From Candidatus Binataceae bacterium (GTDB lineage: Bacteria > Desulfobacterota > Binatia > Binatales > Binataceae): 47,254 bases of DNA. The notes under the pieces were generated by a model, which had not been told where the DNA came from, made no database searches, and was given only the letters and a program-made list of their open reading frames with translations. The position numbers were made by a program, and so were the translations under genes. The stretch covers positions 1 to 47,254 of the forward strand of contig JADMIL010000021.1 of NCBI GenBank assembly GCA_015478645.1. Reading direction: 5' to 3'. Below, piece by piece: positions 1 to 10,403 of this stretch (within the stretch, counting starts at the first letter, position 1; every line of letters starts with the position of its first letter).

Positions 1-645
1 GCGGTACCGTTGGCGAAGGCCGCCGGGCTCAAAGCCGATGATCAGGTCTGCGATCCGATAGCTGACTACTATCTCGGCATGGAAGATTATCCCCAGGCCA
101 TCCGGCGCCACGAGGTGGTCATCCGCGATCATCCGGATAACGCTCTCGCCTACTACCATTTGGGCTTTGCCTACGGCGTCACCGGGGACCATCGCAATGA
201 ACTCATCGACTATCAGAAGGCGGTCGAGCTCGGGCTGCACGATTGGCAGTTGTTCCTCAACATGGGGCTGCTCTACCTCGACAACGGACGTATCGACCAG
301 GCAACCGAAATGCTTCGCCTGGCGGCCCTGCTCGGCCCCTATCATCCGGAAGGACATTTCAACCTCGGCTTGGCCTATGAGCGGCTCGGCAACCTGCCGC
401 AAGCCGAACAGGAGCTGCTGCTTTCGCTCAGGCTCGATCCCGATCAAAACGACGCGCGCAATCAGTTGGGCGTGATCTACGCCGAGGAAGGCAATCTGGC
501 GCGCGCCCATCAGGAATGGAGCGACCTGGTCAACGCCGATCCCGACTACTCGCCGGCGCGCGCCAACCTGGCAATTCTCCAACGCGTCGAATTGGGCCAA
601 ATCAAGGGGCCGCGCCAGCTCACCGGGTTTGCCCATGCACCATGA
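1..645 (+). CDS. TPR-repeat protein, 5' end cut by window
   Basis: The reading frame is open from base 1; a TTG at base 10 is in frame but is probably internal, so the gene is taken to begin upstream of the window. The visible 215 residues are almost entirely tetratricopeptide repeats, about five units. They carry the usual small/large residue pattern, such as the ALAYYHLGFAYG, GHFNLGLAYERLG and ARNQLGVIYAEEG segments, and the units end in Pro. TPR arrays are protein-protein interaction scaffolds, so no enzymatic role can be read here. No signal peptide or membrane segment is visible in this part. The C-terminus after the last repeat is short, so the repeats form the end of the protein. The next gene starts about 240 bases downstream. 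Partner and function are unknown. Confidence 0.8.
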   Translation, partial: AVPLAKAAGLKADDQVCDPIADYYLGMEDYPQAIRRHEVVIRDHPDNALAYYHLGFAYGVTGDHRNELIDYQKAVELGLHDWQLFLNMGLLYLDNGRIDQATEMLRLAALLGPYHPEGHFNLGLAYERLGNLPQAEQELLLSLRLDPDQNDARNQLGVIYAEEGNLARAHQEWSDLVNADPDYSPARANLAILQRVELGQIKGPRQLTGFAHAP

Positions 646-888
646 ATCTGGCGGCGGCGATCGCGGCCCGAGCGGAGCGCGTGCGCCGATCGTACGGGGT
701 TGCGCGTCGGCCGCGCCGCATCCTGACCTGGTTCGCAGTCGGCAGGTCGTCGAGTGTATGCAAGCAATTGCGTGCCGGACGGGGTTGGCGTGGTCGCGGG
801 TTTTTGCGCGCGGCGCGAATTCCGGATATCCCCATAGCCGGTTCGGATTACTGATCTCAAGTTGGTGACGGTGGTGGAGGTGGTGCGG
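646..888. other. Intergenic region with no gene seen
   Basis: This is a GC-rich spacer between the TPR gene and the carboxypeptidase gene. Several short ORFs cross it on both strands, but none has a ribosome-binding site, a recognisable protein or a sensible boundary. No tRNA or strong hairpin was seen. The promoter of the carboxypeptidase gene should lie here but no convincing -35/-10 pair stands out. Confidence 0.4.
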
Positions 889-2148
889 ATGATCAAGTCG
901 TGGCGGATGCCCGCAATCGTGTTTTTGCTTTTGGCCGTGGCCGCGGTTCGGCCCGCGCGGGCGGCCTCGTCCACCTATCATCACACGAGTCATCATCGTC
1001 ATCGTCGCCAGACGCATCGCAGCTACGCCCCCGCAGTCGACTATCATGCCGCGCTGCTCGAGGACGCCGACACCGGGCGCGTGCTGTTTGCCGACAATCC
1101 CAACCTCCAATGGCCGCCGGCCTCGATGGCCAAGATGATGCTGCTGCTGGTCGCCACCGACCAGATCAAGGCCGGGCGACTTTCTTACAACACCCCGGTC
1201 ACGATCTCGCGGCGCTCGGCCGAGACCACCGGCTCCCGGCTCGGCCTGCGCGAAGGGATGGTCTATCCGTTGGGCGAATTGATGAAGGCGGCGCTGATCC
1301 GATCGGCCAACGATGCGGCGGTCGCGGTGGGCGAAGCGATCGGCGGATCGATCGAAGGCTGCGTGCGCATGATGAACGCCAAGGCCCAGAGCCTCGGCAT
1401 GACCGACACCCATTATCAGACCGTCGACGGCTTGCCGCCGACCCCGGGCCACGACGTCGATCGCACCACGGCGCTCGATCTCGCCACGCTCGCGCGCGCC
1501 CTCATCCATACCACCAACCTGCTGCAATGGTCCGGGATGGAGACCGCACTGTTTAACGGCGGGGTGACGATTCTGCACAACACCAATCATCTGATCGGCC
1601 GTTACGAAGGTTGCGACGGACTCAAGACCGGCTTCACCATGGAGGCCGGCTTCAACTTGACCGCGACCGCGCGGCGCGGCGACATGCGCCTGATCTCGGT
1701 GATCCTGGGCGCACCGTCCAATCCGCAGCGCTTTATCCAGAGCGGCAAGCTGCTCGACTGGGGCTTCGGCAACTTCACCAAGGTGCAACTGCTGACCCGC
1801 GGGCAGGCCCTGCCGGTGCATATCCAGGTCCAGGAAGGGCCCGCGATTCAGCCGGTGCCGGAAAGCGACCTCGCCCTGGTCATGCGCAAGAGCGAAGTGC
1901 CGGACGTGAAGCTCGAGTACAGCGTGCCGCCGATGGTCAGTGGACCGGTTGCCCTGGGGGCGCCGCTCGGACAGGTTATCGTGATGGACGGCGGCGAAGT
2001 GATGTCCCGGGTCGACGTGGTCTCGCCGGTCGCGATTGGCGGACCGCCGGGCGCCGTCCCCGGCCTCGCCGGCGCATCAGCCGGTTCGGATAATACCCGC
2101 GGCTCGGATAGGATGTCGGTCTCGGAAGATTCGCAGGAGAAAAAATGA
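889..2148 (+). CDS. dacA: D-alanyl-D-alanine carboxypeptidase (PBP5/DacA family, serine peptidase S11)
   Basis: Trims the terminal D-Ala from peptidoglycan pentapeptides in the periplasm. The three active-site motifs of the family are present. Numbered from the ATG at 889, they are SMAK (79-82, catalytic Ser79/Lys82), SAN (139-141) and KTG (246-248). An in-frame TTG at 862 would add nine residues. The ATG at 889 is preferred because GGAGG at 876-880 lies 8 bases upstream and the protein then starts with a clean signal peptide (MIKSWRM, hydrophobic core, cleavage near ARA). The mature N-terminus is unusually histidine-rich (seven His within about 15 residues), perhaps a metal-binding tail. After the peptidase domain come a PBP5 C-terminal-type beta domain and a Gly/Pro/Ser-rich tail without an obvious membrane anchor. 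The stop overlaps the start of a small basic ORF (ATGA), so the two are translationally coupled. Confidence 0.92.
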   Translation: MIKSWRMPAIVFLLLAVAAVRPARAASSTYHHTSHHRHRRQTHRSYAPAVDYHAALLEDADTGRVLFADNPNLQWPPASMAKMMLLLVATDQIKAGRLSYNTPVTISRRSAETTGSRLGLREGMVYPLGELMKAALIRSANDAAVAVGEAIGGSIEGCVRMMNAKAQSLGMTDTHYQTVDGLPPTPGHDVDRTTALDLATLARALIHTTNLLQWSGMETALFNGGVTILHNTNHLIGRYEGCDGLKTGFTMEAGFNLTATARRGDMRLISVILGAPSNPQRFIQSGKLLDWGFGNFTKVQLLTRGQALPVHIQVQEGPAIQPVPESDLALVMRKSEVPDVKLEYSVPPMVSGPVALGAPLGQVIVMDGGEVMSRVDVVSPVAIGGPPGAVPGLAGASAGSDNTRGSDRMSVSEDSQEKK

Positions 2149-2276
2149 CACCGGCTTCCCGTCAACGTAACCGCCGCAATTTGAAACTCGCGCGCAAACG
2201 CCGCACCGACCCCGGCCAGGCCAAGTCGCGCCGGCGCCGGATGCTGCGCGCCCGCGTACGCCGCGCCGCGAAGTAG
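2145..2276 (+). CDS. Small highly basic protein, 43 aa, unknown function
   Basis: This short ORF begins at an ATG that overlaps the carboxypeptidase stop (ATGA). A strong Shine-Dalgarno AGGAG (2135-2139) lies 5 bases before the start. The product starts MTPASRQRNRRNLKLARKRR and ends VRRAAK. About half of its 43 residues are Arg or Lys, and there is no Cys and no hydrophobic segment. A rho-independent terminator follows about 110 bases downstream, so it is the last gene of the dacA transcript. The composition suggests binding to nucleic acid or another polyanion, as in small ribosome-associated proteins, but no family is recognised. GC-rich DNA can create Arg-rich ORFs by chance; the coupled start and good SD argue that this one is translated. 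Confidence 0.6.
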   Translation: MTPASRQRNRRNLKLARKRRTDPGQAKSRRRRMLRARVRRAAK

Positions 2277-2382
2277 TCCACGCCCCGTCGGGCGCCGCAC
2301 ACCGCCGGCGACCGCATCCGCGAACCGCACCCCGCTGCGGGCGCCGCGCGCGCGATCGACGCCGGGAGCGGGCCAAAGATTT

Positions 2383-2428
2383 CGGCCGCCCCTGCCGCAA
2401 ATGCGGTAAGGGCGGCCGTTGATTTTTT
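2383..2428 (+). terminator. Rho-independent terminator of the dacA operon
   Basis: A perfect 8-bp GC stem (GGCCGCCC/GGGCGGCC) is extended by a second inner helix (CCGC/GCGG) around an AAAT loop. It is followed after a few bases by TTTTTT at 2423-2428. The T-run is on the plus strand, so it ends transcripts from the carboxypeptidase and small basic ORF. Confidence 0.85.
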
Positions 2429-2555
2429 GCGCTTGCCGAACGAACGATCAGGATACCGCAAGCGGTGCCGCAGATCGCGCCCGCTATCGATTTCCCGATT
2501 AAGCCGCGCCGCCGCCCCGTGCGCCGGGACGGCAGCGGGCAACTCAAGGCCTCCG

Positions 2556-3125
2556 CTACATGCTGGCGCCGGTCGGTTGGACCCCGCCCGCAGGCTGCGC
2601 CAGCGGCACCATCTGGGCGATCTGGCACTGCACCAGGGCGTGCAGCTTGTTGTCGATCTGGAAAAAGCGCGTGGTCTGCACCTGCGTCAGAATTGCGCGG
2701 AATTTGGGCACATAGGCGGTCTGGGCGTCGAGGCGGGCCTGCGCAATCGCCATCACCTCGTCGAGCTTGGCCTTGGCGGCGCCCTCGCTCAGATTCTGGT
2801 AGTTCTTGGCGAAGTCCTTGATCTCCCGCACGTGGCGATCGTCGATGCGATCCATGCGCTTTTCGTAAGCGTCGAACAGCGGCCAGAAGGTCTTGGGCTG
2901 GTCGCCGGTCAGGTTCATGTTTTGCCCGAAGATCGCCTTGCGGCCGGCGCGTGCGGCGGCCAAATCGAGCTGCTTCTGCGACGGCGGGTTCGTGGACGAG
3001 GCTGCCGGGGCGGGCGTCGCGCCGGACTGATCCTGCGCGAACGCGGGCGCCGCGATCGCGATCGCAAAGGCGACCGCCAGGGCGGTGGCGGAAATGGTCA
3101 AATAGCGATTTTTGGCTAGGTTCAT
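2556..3125 (-). CDS. Periplasmic Spy/CpxP-like (LTxxQ-type) protein
   Basis: Predicted secreted helical protein of 189 residues. The start at 3125 (MNLAKNRYL) is chosen over an upstream in-frame ATG at 3188 because it places a typical signal peptide at the N-terminus with a cleavage site after APAFA. A low-complexity Ala/Pro/Ser linker follows, then a charged helical domain beginning with LTGDQ. That block resembles the LTxxQ motif of Spy/CpxP periplasmic chaperones and sensor inhibitors. The rest (WPLFDAYEKRM, then KAKLDEVMAIAQARL) is consistent with an antiparallel helical cradle. Proteins of this type bind unfolded proteins or tune envelope-stress sensing; no sensor kinase is next to it here. 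The family assignment rests on motif and general shape only. It is convergent with the dacA transcript. Confidence 0.55.
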   Translation of the reverse strand: MNLAKNRYLTISATALAVAFAIAIAAPAFAQDQSGATPAPAASSTNPPSQKQLDLAAARAGRKAIFGQNMNLTGDQPKTFWPLFDAYEKRMDRIDDRHVREIKDFAKNYQNLSEGAAKAKLDEVMAIAQARLDAQTAYVPKFRAILTQVQTTRFFQIDNKLHALVQCQIAQMVPLAQPAGGVQPTGASM

Positions 3126-3222
3126 GCGGCTTTTCGTCCCTTTCGCGTGCGATGGATTAGTCGCGGGATGCTCTCGCATCGCCCGCACAGAGTCAAGCCA
3201 CCCTCCTGAAGGGTACTGGCTG

Positions 3223-3256
3223 AATTAAGACACTCGCCCCGGGAAATTAAGACACT
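3223..3256 (+). repeat. Tandem 12-bp direct repeat at the left edge of an accessory patch
   Basis: AATTAAGACACT occurs at 3223-3234 and again at 3245-3256, a 22-bp period. A 10/12 inverted match (ACTGTCTTAAGT) lies at 4807-4818. Multiple terminal repeats of this sort occur at the ends of some DDE transposons. The interval between them is lower in GC and holds a transposase relic, so this may mark one end of a decayed mobile element. Confidence 0.45.
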
Positions 3257-3259
3257 GGC

Positions 3260-3285
3260 TTGATATGGAAGATTTATTCTATAAT
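3260..3285 (+). promoter_or_regulatory. Candidate promoter for the 3308/3640 gene pair
   Basis: A perfect TATAAT (3280-3285) lies 22 bases before the GTG start at 3308. An upstream TTGATA (3260-3265) could serve as -35, but the spacer is only 14 bases, so the -35 assignment is doubtful. The AT-rich stretch stands out against the local GC-rich sequence. Confidence 0.4.
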
Positions 3286-3307
3286 CTCAAATGCGGAGGC
3301 GACCTGA

Positions 3308-3640
3308 GTGCCCTACCATAGGCTAGAGTCGCCGACACAGACAAAAGCGGATGCTCAACAACAACAGGCGTCCGGGGAATTATGGGGACGCCCCGCCAAT
3401 ACAAGCCCCATCCCAACAGTCAAGGCATACCGTGGATCACTGCCCGCAAAATCACGCGGAATCGAATTCACAAGCTCCGTTTCTCCGACAGCCGGCACTG
3501 GCACTCCTTACGAAGCCAGATGGTATCCATGCCTCCCGGGAGTAAATCCTTGCTCAAAGGAAGTACGAATTGTCCAGGCGAAGGGCACTGATTTCGCCGT
3601 CATATCAATAGCGGTGACGAAAAACACGCAGGCGCCGTGA
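3308..3640 (+). CDS. Conserved-looking hypothetical protein, 110 aa
   Basis: Starts at GTG 3308 with a strong Shine-Dalgarno GGAGG (3295-3299) 8 bases upstream and a TATAAT box just before that. The product has a polar, Gln-rich N-terminus. Its C-terminal half contains the segments RGIEFTSSV, GTPYEARWY, PGV and ITKNTQ-like VTKNTQ, which look like a small conserved beta-rich domain. I do not recognise a named family. There is no signal peptide or membrane helix. Its stop overlaps the start of the next gene (TGATG), so the two are probably co-translated, as in toxin-antitoxin or effector-immunity pairs; that is inference from architecture only. Base composition is clearly lower in GC than in flanking core genes, which suggests horizontal acquisition. 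Confidence 0.55.
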   Translation: MPYHRLESPTQTKADAQQQQASGELWGRPANTSPIPTVKAYRGSLPAKSRGIEFTSSVSPTAGTGTPYEARWYPCLPGVNPCSKEVRIVQAKGTDFAVISIAVTKNTQAP

Positions 3641-3981
3641 TGCTAAAGTTCCTGAAATTTGCTGAGCTTAATCAAATCGACCTGATCCCCCAGGCGGTTA
3701 TCAAAAAGCCTATATCCTTCTTTGAAAAGCAGGGAATCGGGTTCGTGCACGATAACGATACACTTGATGTATTTGATGGCGCGGCATTCCTATTGGACGA
3801 TCTCCGATTCGCCCTCATGCATCACGCGGGGTATCCGGCTGATACCACCACAGTCTATCTACCTCGTGACTTTGGCGAGGATGTAGAGAAAATTACCGCC
3901 TCTATTCGCGTCATTCTGTCGGCCCTTCAGCTTTCGGCGGAATCCCTCGTATGGGAACGGAAGGATACCCCCGAGCTTTAA
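3640..3981 (+). CDS. Hypothetical protein coupled to the preceding gene, 113 aa
   Basis: The ATG at 3640 overlaps the stop of the upstream gene by one base (TGATG); an in-frame GTG at 3637 would add one residue. The product is about 113 residues, acidic and soluble-looking. It begins MLKFLKFAELNQ, has a central block FVHDNDTLDVFDGAAFLLDDLRFAL and ends KDTPEL. No catalytic motif, signal sequence or transmembrane helix is seen and no family is recognised. G+C is near 50%, well below the window average. The overlapping start, shared low GC and position between putative element ends suggest a two-gene cargo cassette. A role as antidote or immunity partner is possible but unproven. Confidence 0.5.
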   Translation: MLKFLKFAELNQIDLIPQAVIKKPISFFEKQGIGFVHDNDTLDVFDGAAFLLDDLRFALMHHAGYPADTTTVYLPRDFGEDVEKITASIRVILSALQLSAESLVWERKDTPEL

Positions 3982-4103
3982 GACGGCTCCCTGGCGCGGC
4001 TTGCGTGTTCCCTTTCCGCCACGTCCAACAATCAGTCTAGGCTTCGGCCGAGCCGTACGGAGCGTCAGATCGAACGTGGGACGTGGCAACGGCGGTGGGC
4101 GGC

Positions 4104-4223
4104 CGCCTCCAATGCAGCCCGCACAAGCTCGCCAATCGTCCAAATATGATCGGTCACGCCAAGCGCGAACGCGGGCGTGCAGCGAAAAGTTTCGTGGACG
4201 CGGCAGAGATTGTAGAACGCGAT
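4104..4223 (-). pseudogene. Relic of a DDE transposase C-terminus
   Basis: On the minus strand this stretch encodes about 40 residues that read IAFYNLCRVHETFRCTPA followed by a VTDHIWTIGELVRAALEA block. This closely resembles the C-terminal end of a widespread IS1-like/DDE transposase (FYNFxRxHxTLRxTPAMxxGxxDHxWxIxEIV). The catalytic core upstream is missing: the frame immediately before it is unrelated proline- and arginine-rich sequence. It is a dead fragment lying inside the 3.2-4.9 kb low-GC patch, next to but not overlapping the lipoprotein gene. The exact IS family is inferred from memory of the motif. Confidence 0.6.
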
Positions 4224-4266
4224 CCCTAGCGCGCCGGCCGCGTCAACCCCTCGCGCATAAATCGGA

Positions 4267-4692
4267 TTACTTTGCGGCGGTGGGTTGCGGAGTGGGGGTA
4301 GGCGTCGAACTGGGAGCCAGCACAAGGCTCACCGTATCGGGAGAGAGAGTGTACGCTGCGCCGGAGACCAAGTCGATCACCCACGGCAGGATGAAAATCA
4401 AGTCAAGGACAGTCACCCAAGAAAAGTGGGACTCAACAGTGGTCGTGGCCATATCATAGCCCGGTTTCGTAGCCACAACCTGAGCGGTCTTGTTTCTGTC
4501 AAGTGTGACTTCTGCAGGGGAAACTACTTGCTGGCCGCCGACTTGAACTGTGGCGCCCGGCGGAACTGTCGATATGGAAATCGTCTGTGTTCCACCACCA
4601 TGAATAAGTGTGGCGCACGAGCCGCATAAAATCGCCGCGCTCAGCGCCAGCGCAGTCGTGATCACACGATACGATCTGCTGTTTGTCTTCAC
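4267..4692 (-). CDS. Putative lipoprotein with PEGA-like domain, 141 aa
   Basis: Starts at GTG 4692 after a purine-rich SD-like GGGGG. The N-terminus is a signal peptide with a hydrophobic core ending in LCGSC. The Cys near residue 26 fits a slightly atypical lipobox, so the protein is probably lipid-anchored. Next comes a PEGA-like beta domain (ISISTVPPGATVQVGGQ, then TKPGYD), a surface/periplasmic fold that often carries GATV or GAxV turns. A hydrophobic segment (LDLIFILPWVIDLVSGAAY) precedes a Pro/Thr-rich tail. The motif from VIDLVSGAAY to LSPDTV recurs in small PEGA-type lipoproteins of proteobacteria. Function is unknown. It sits in the accessory patch beside a transposase relic. Confidence 0.6.
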   Translation of the reverse strand: MKTNSRSYRVITTALALSAAILCGSCATLIHGGGTQTISISTVPPGATVQVGGQQVVSPAEVTLDRNKTAQVVATKPGYDMATTTVESHFSWVTVLDLIFILPWVIDLVSGAAYTLSPDTVSLVLAPSSTPTPTPQPTAAK

Positions 4693-4806
4693 GGAACATC
4701 CCCCAGATTGAAACCCGTTGAATTGCCGTCTGTCGGGCCATCGAGGGCACTATTTAGCTCTGTCGTCCACAAAAGTGCAAACAGCCGGTATGACAGCGAG
4801 ACTTGT

Positions 4807-4818
4807 ACTGTCTTAAGT
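4807..4818 (-). repeat. Degenerate inverted copy of the 3223/3245 repeat
   Basis: ACTGTCTTAAGT here matches the reverse complement of AATTAAGACACT in 10 of 12 positions. It is about 1.6 kb from the two direct copies and in opposite orientation. It could mark the right end of a decayed mobile element; chance cannot be excluded. Confidence 0.3.
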
Positions 4819-4863
4819 GGAGGGCGAGTGTGTCTGACTTTGGCTCTATAATCGCCGGGCGTG

Positions 4864-5523
4864 TCAGCCTTCGCGTTTGATTACCAGCGCTCCGTATTCC
4901 GCGAAGGTGATAGGGCCGCCGAGTTGCTCGGCGAGGTCGCGCTCGCGTTCCGGCAATGCGTCCTGGAGCACGTCGAGGCGTTTCCATTGCGGGGCCGGCG
5001 GCGCCGCGCAGCCGTCCTGCGGAGCATACTTCGAGGTCTGCAGGCGCTGATACTTGTGGATATAGCGCGGGCAATTGATGAACGTTTCGGTGATCGCGAC
5101 GCGGACCATCAGTTCCGCACCGACGAACTCCGCGAGCAATGGATCGTTCGGGTCGATCGTCGCGTCGCCATGCACGCGCACGCGATGCGGCGTCTCGAAA
5201 TCAATGAACAACATCCCGACCTTGTGGCTGGCCATGATATTGCCCGCCGACAGGAACATGCCGTTGCCATTGTAGACCGGGAAAACGATGGTCCGGGGAT
5301 CGACCACCCGCACGAAGCCGGGAGCGCCCCCTTTGTACGAGCAGGTGGGATAACCGCGATGATCGACGGTGGTGAGGAAGAACATGTCACGGCTTTCGAT
5401 AAAGCCCTGGGTGTCGGCTGGAAGCTCCGGCCGCACGACCAGTTCTTCCACCCGATCGGCGAGCCGCGTGGTCTCGAACCTCTCCTGCAACGCCCGATGC
5501 TCTGTGCTGTAAATCTTGCTCAT
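4864..5523 (-). CDS. Pyridoxamine 5'-phosphate oxidase-like FMN-binding protein
   Basis: Predicted split-barrel flavin-binding protein of 219 residues. The segments ESRDMFFLTTVDHRGYPTCSYKGG, TIVFPVYNGNGMFLSAGNI and HKVGMLFIDFETPHRVRVHG are the characteristic strands of the PPOX-related fold that binds FMN or F420 at a dimer interface. The start at 5523 (MSKIYSTEHRAL) is preferred to the upstream ATG at 5562 because GGGAG lies 7 bases before it. The C-terminal third (INCPRYIHKYQ, then a Pro-rich stretch) is found in the longer subgroup of the family. True PdxH activity is not implied: these proteins are usually flavin reductases or of unknown substrate. No obvious operon partner. Confidence 0.75.
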   Translation of the reverse strand: MSKIYSTEHRALQERFETTRLADRVEELVVRPELPADTQGFIESRDMFFLTTVDHRGYPTCSYKGGAPGFVRVVDPRTIVFPVYNGNGMFLSAGNIMASHKVGMLFIDFETPHRVRVHGDATIDPNDPLLAEFVGAELMVRVAITETFINCPRYIHKYQRLQTSKYAPQDGCAAPPAPQWKRLDVLQDALPERERDLAEQLGGPITFAEYGALVIKREG

Positions 5524-5653
5524 GCTGCGCTCCCGATGCTTAAGATCCGGCCGGAATTTCATCTCTAAATCCTGATTCAGATTCGCACCGACCGCGGACG
5601 ATATACAAACGCGAATTTGGCGCGAGTTATCGCCATTCGCAGCGGCCCGGCGG

Positions 5654-6028
5654 TCACCGGCCGACGGTCGATCCGGGGCGGCGGCGCGGCGGTGGCGCGG
5701 GCGGCGCGGTGGCCATCCGGCGGATGTCGAGGAACACCTGGATACTGACGATCATGCCGACGCCCCAGATCAGGATCCAGATGCGCCGAAAGGTGACCAT
5801 CGCGGCGGGCGCGGCGGCGTCCGGGATTTTGAGTTGCGCGAAGCACCAGTCGGTCAGATGGTACCCGGCCAGCATCAGGATCAGCACCACCACGACCTGC
5901 ACGATCGAGATCAGTACGCCGGGCGCTGAGCGCGTCGCCCGCATCAGGGCGCGCACCCCGAGCAGCCATCCGAGCCAGATCAGCGCGAGACCCAGGCCGA
6001 TCGCGCAGGCCATCAGATAAAATTCCAT
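5654..6028 (-). CDS. Small membrane protein, 124 aa, unknown function
   Basis: Three hydrophobic stretches can be seen: an N-terminal helix (residues about 3-25), a Val/Leu-rich helix about 38-55 and a third around 83-103. The C-terminal tail is Pro/Arg-rich (APPAPPPRRRPG) and probably cytoplasmic. No enzymatic motif or named family is recognised. It is divergent from kdsB, and 272 bases separate the two starts. The start ATG at 6028 has only a weak purine stretch before it. Confidence 0.5.
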   Translation of the reverse strand: MEFYLMACAIGLGLALIWLGWLLGVRALMRATRSAPGVLISIVQVVVVLILMLAGYHLTDWCFAQLKIPDAAAPAAMVTFRRIWILIWGVGMIVSIQVFLDIRRMATAPPAPPPRRRPGSTVGR

Positions 6029-6213
6029 TTTTTCTACAGCACGACGACCGCGGCGGAGATTCTCTCGGGTGAGCGGCGCGCGGGCGCGCCTGAATGATGC
6101 GGAGCGCGGCGGCGCAACGCAAGTGGCGGTTGGCGGCGGGACGCGGCGTGGCCCGCGCGGAACGCGAAAAAGCGCCGTAAGCGCGCGGCTTGTGCATGAA
6201 TTATGGCGGAGCG

Positions 6214-6243
6214 AATTGACAACGGCGCGCGGCGCCGGTTACG
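6214..6243 (+). promoter_or_regulatory. Predicted sigma-70 promoter of the kdsB-pyrG-kdsA operon
   Basis: A perfect TTGACA (6214-6219) is followed after 17-18 bases by TTACGC/TACGCT (6237-6243), about 60 bases before the kdsB GTG. The -35 is consensus and the -10 is weak. The spacer contains GC-rich self-complementary sequence (GGCGCGCGGCGCC). Confidence 0.55.
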
Positions 6244-6300
6244 CTTCAACGTGCCCCTTCGCTCCGCAGGTCCTCTCCAATCCGCAAAGTTGGTGAAGCG

Positions 6301-9591
<3,291 letters not shown>

Positions 9592-9799
9592 CGCGCGCAC
9601 CAATTTTTCCGCGCCATCGCCCACGGTCTCGAGATTGCACAAACCCGCGACATTGCGGAAACGCCGACCACGGGCATATCGTCTAGGGATGCGGTGGAGG
9701 CTCATGGCGACGGCGCGCCAGGTTGTTCGGGCAGATGCGGCAGACGCGGATTAGCAGGGCAATGGCGCGGGCCAGATTGCGGCGAATCAGGCGATCGCG

Positions 9800-10399
9800 A
9801 TGAGTCCCCGGCGGATCGCCCGGGTGCTGGGCCTGATTGGCGGCGTTGCGATCGGCGCGATTGTGATCGTTACGGTCTGGGTCGTCAGGCATCGCACGAC
9901 CGAGCAGACACTGGTCAGTGCGGCGGGCCTGCTGCCGAACGCGTTGCTCCATGCGCGTAATTTCCATTGGACGCAGATGAAGGGTGGCGAGAGCCAATGG
10001 GTGCTCACGGCCAGGGACGCCAGCTACTCGGCCGACAAGACCACGATCTCGCTGACCGACGCGCGCGTCGCGATGATCGCCAAGGACGGCAAGCAGACCA
10101 GCCTCGCGGCGCCCACCGCGTCGCTCTCGCTCGACGGCAACCATGTTAATCGTGCGCAGCTTAACGGCGGGGTCGTGGTCCATTATGGGGATTACGTGTT
10201 GACCACCGACCAGGCGGTGTTCAAGCCCGACGAGGATCGAATCGATGCGCCGGGTGCGGTGAAGATCCAAGGGCAGGGGCTGACCGTCACCGGCACGGGC
10301 ATGACGGGCCATCCCAAGGCGGAGATATTTGAATTGCTCAAGGAAGTGAGCACACAGATCGTGCCGGCCAACAAAGCTGGCGCGGCAAAGGTTTCCTGA
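9800..10399 (+). CDS. lptC: LPS export protein LptC
   Basis: Inner-membrane bitopic protein that passes LPS from the LptBFG transporter to LptA. The 199-residue product has one N-terminal membrane helix (residues about 8-28) followed by a periplasmic beta-jellyroll. The jellyroll contains repeated strands such as WVLTARDASYSADK and GGVVVHYGDYVLTTDQAVFK, typical of the LptC/OstA fold. It lies 208 bases after kdsA and 4 bases before the lptA-like gene. This position, between Kdo synthesis and rpoN, is the classic location. Sequence conservation in the family is low, so the call rests on topology, strands and context together. Confidence 0.85.
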   Translation: MSPRRIARVLGLIGGVAIGAIVIVTVWVVRHRTTEQTLVSAAGLLPNALLHARNFHWTQMKGGESQWVLTARDASYSADKTTISLTDARVAMIAKDGKQTSLAAPTASLSLDGNHVNRAQLNGGVVVHYGDYVLTTDQAVFKPDEDRIDAPGAVKIQGQGLTVTGTGMTGHPKAEIFELLKEVSTQIVPANKAGAAKVS

Positions 10400-10403
10400 A
10401 CCG

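Noticed and set aside
4847..4852. TATAAT on the plus strand
   Set aside because: No -35 at proper distance and no plus-strand gene downstream; the next gene is on the minus strand.
9689..9754. 21-codon ORF between kdsA and lptC
   Set aside because: Too short, Ala/Asp/Arg-rich, without a clear SD or overlap with its neighbours.
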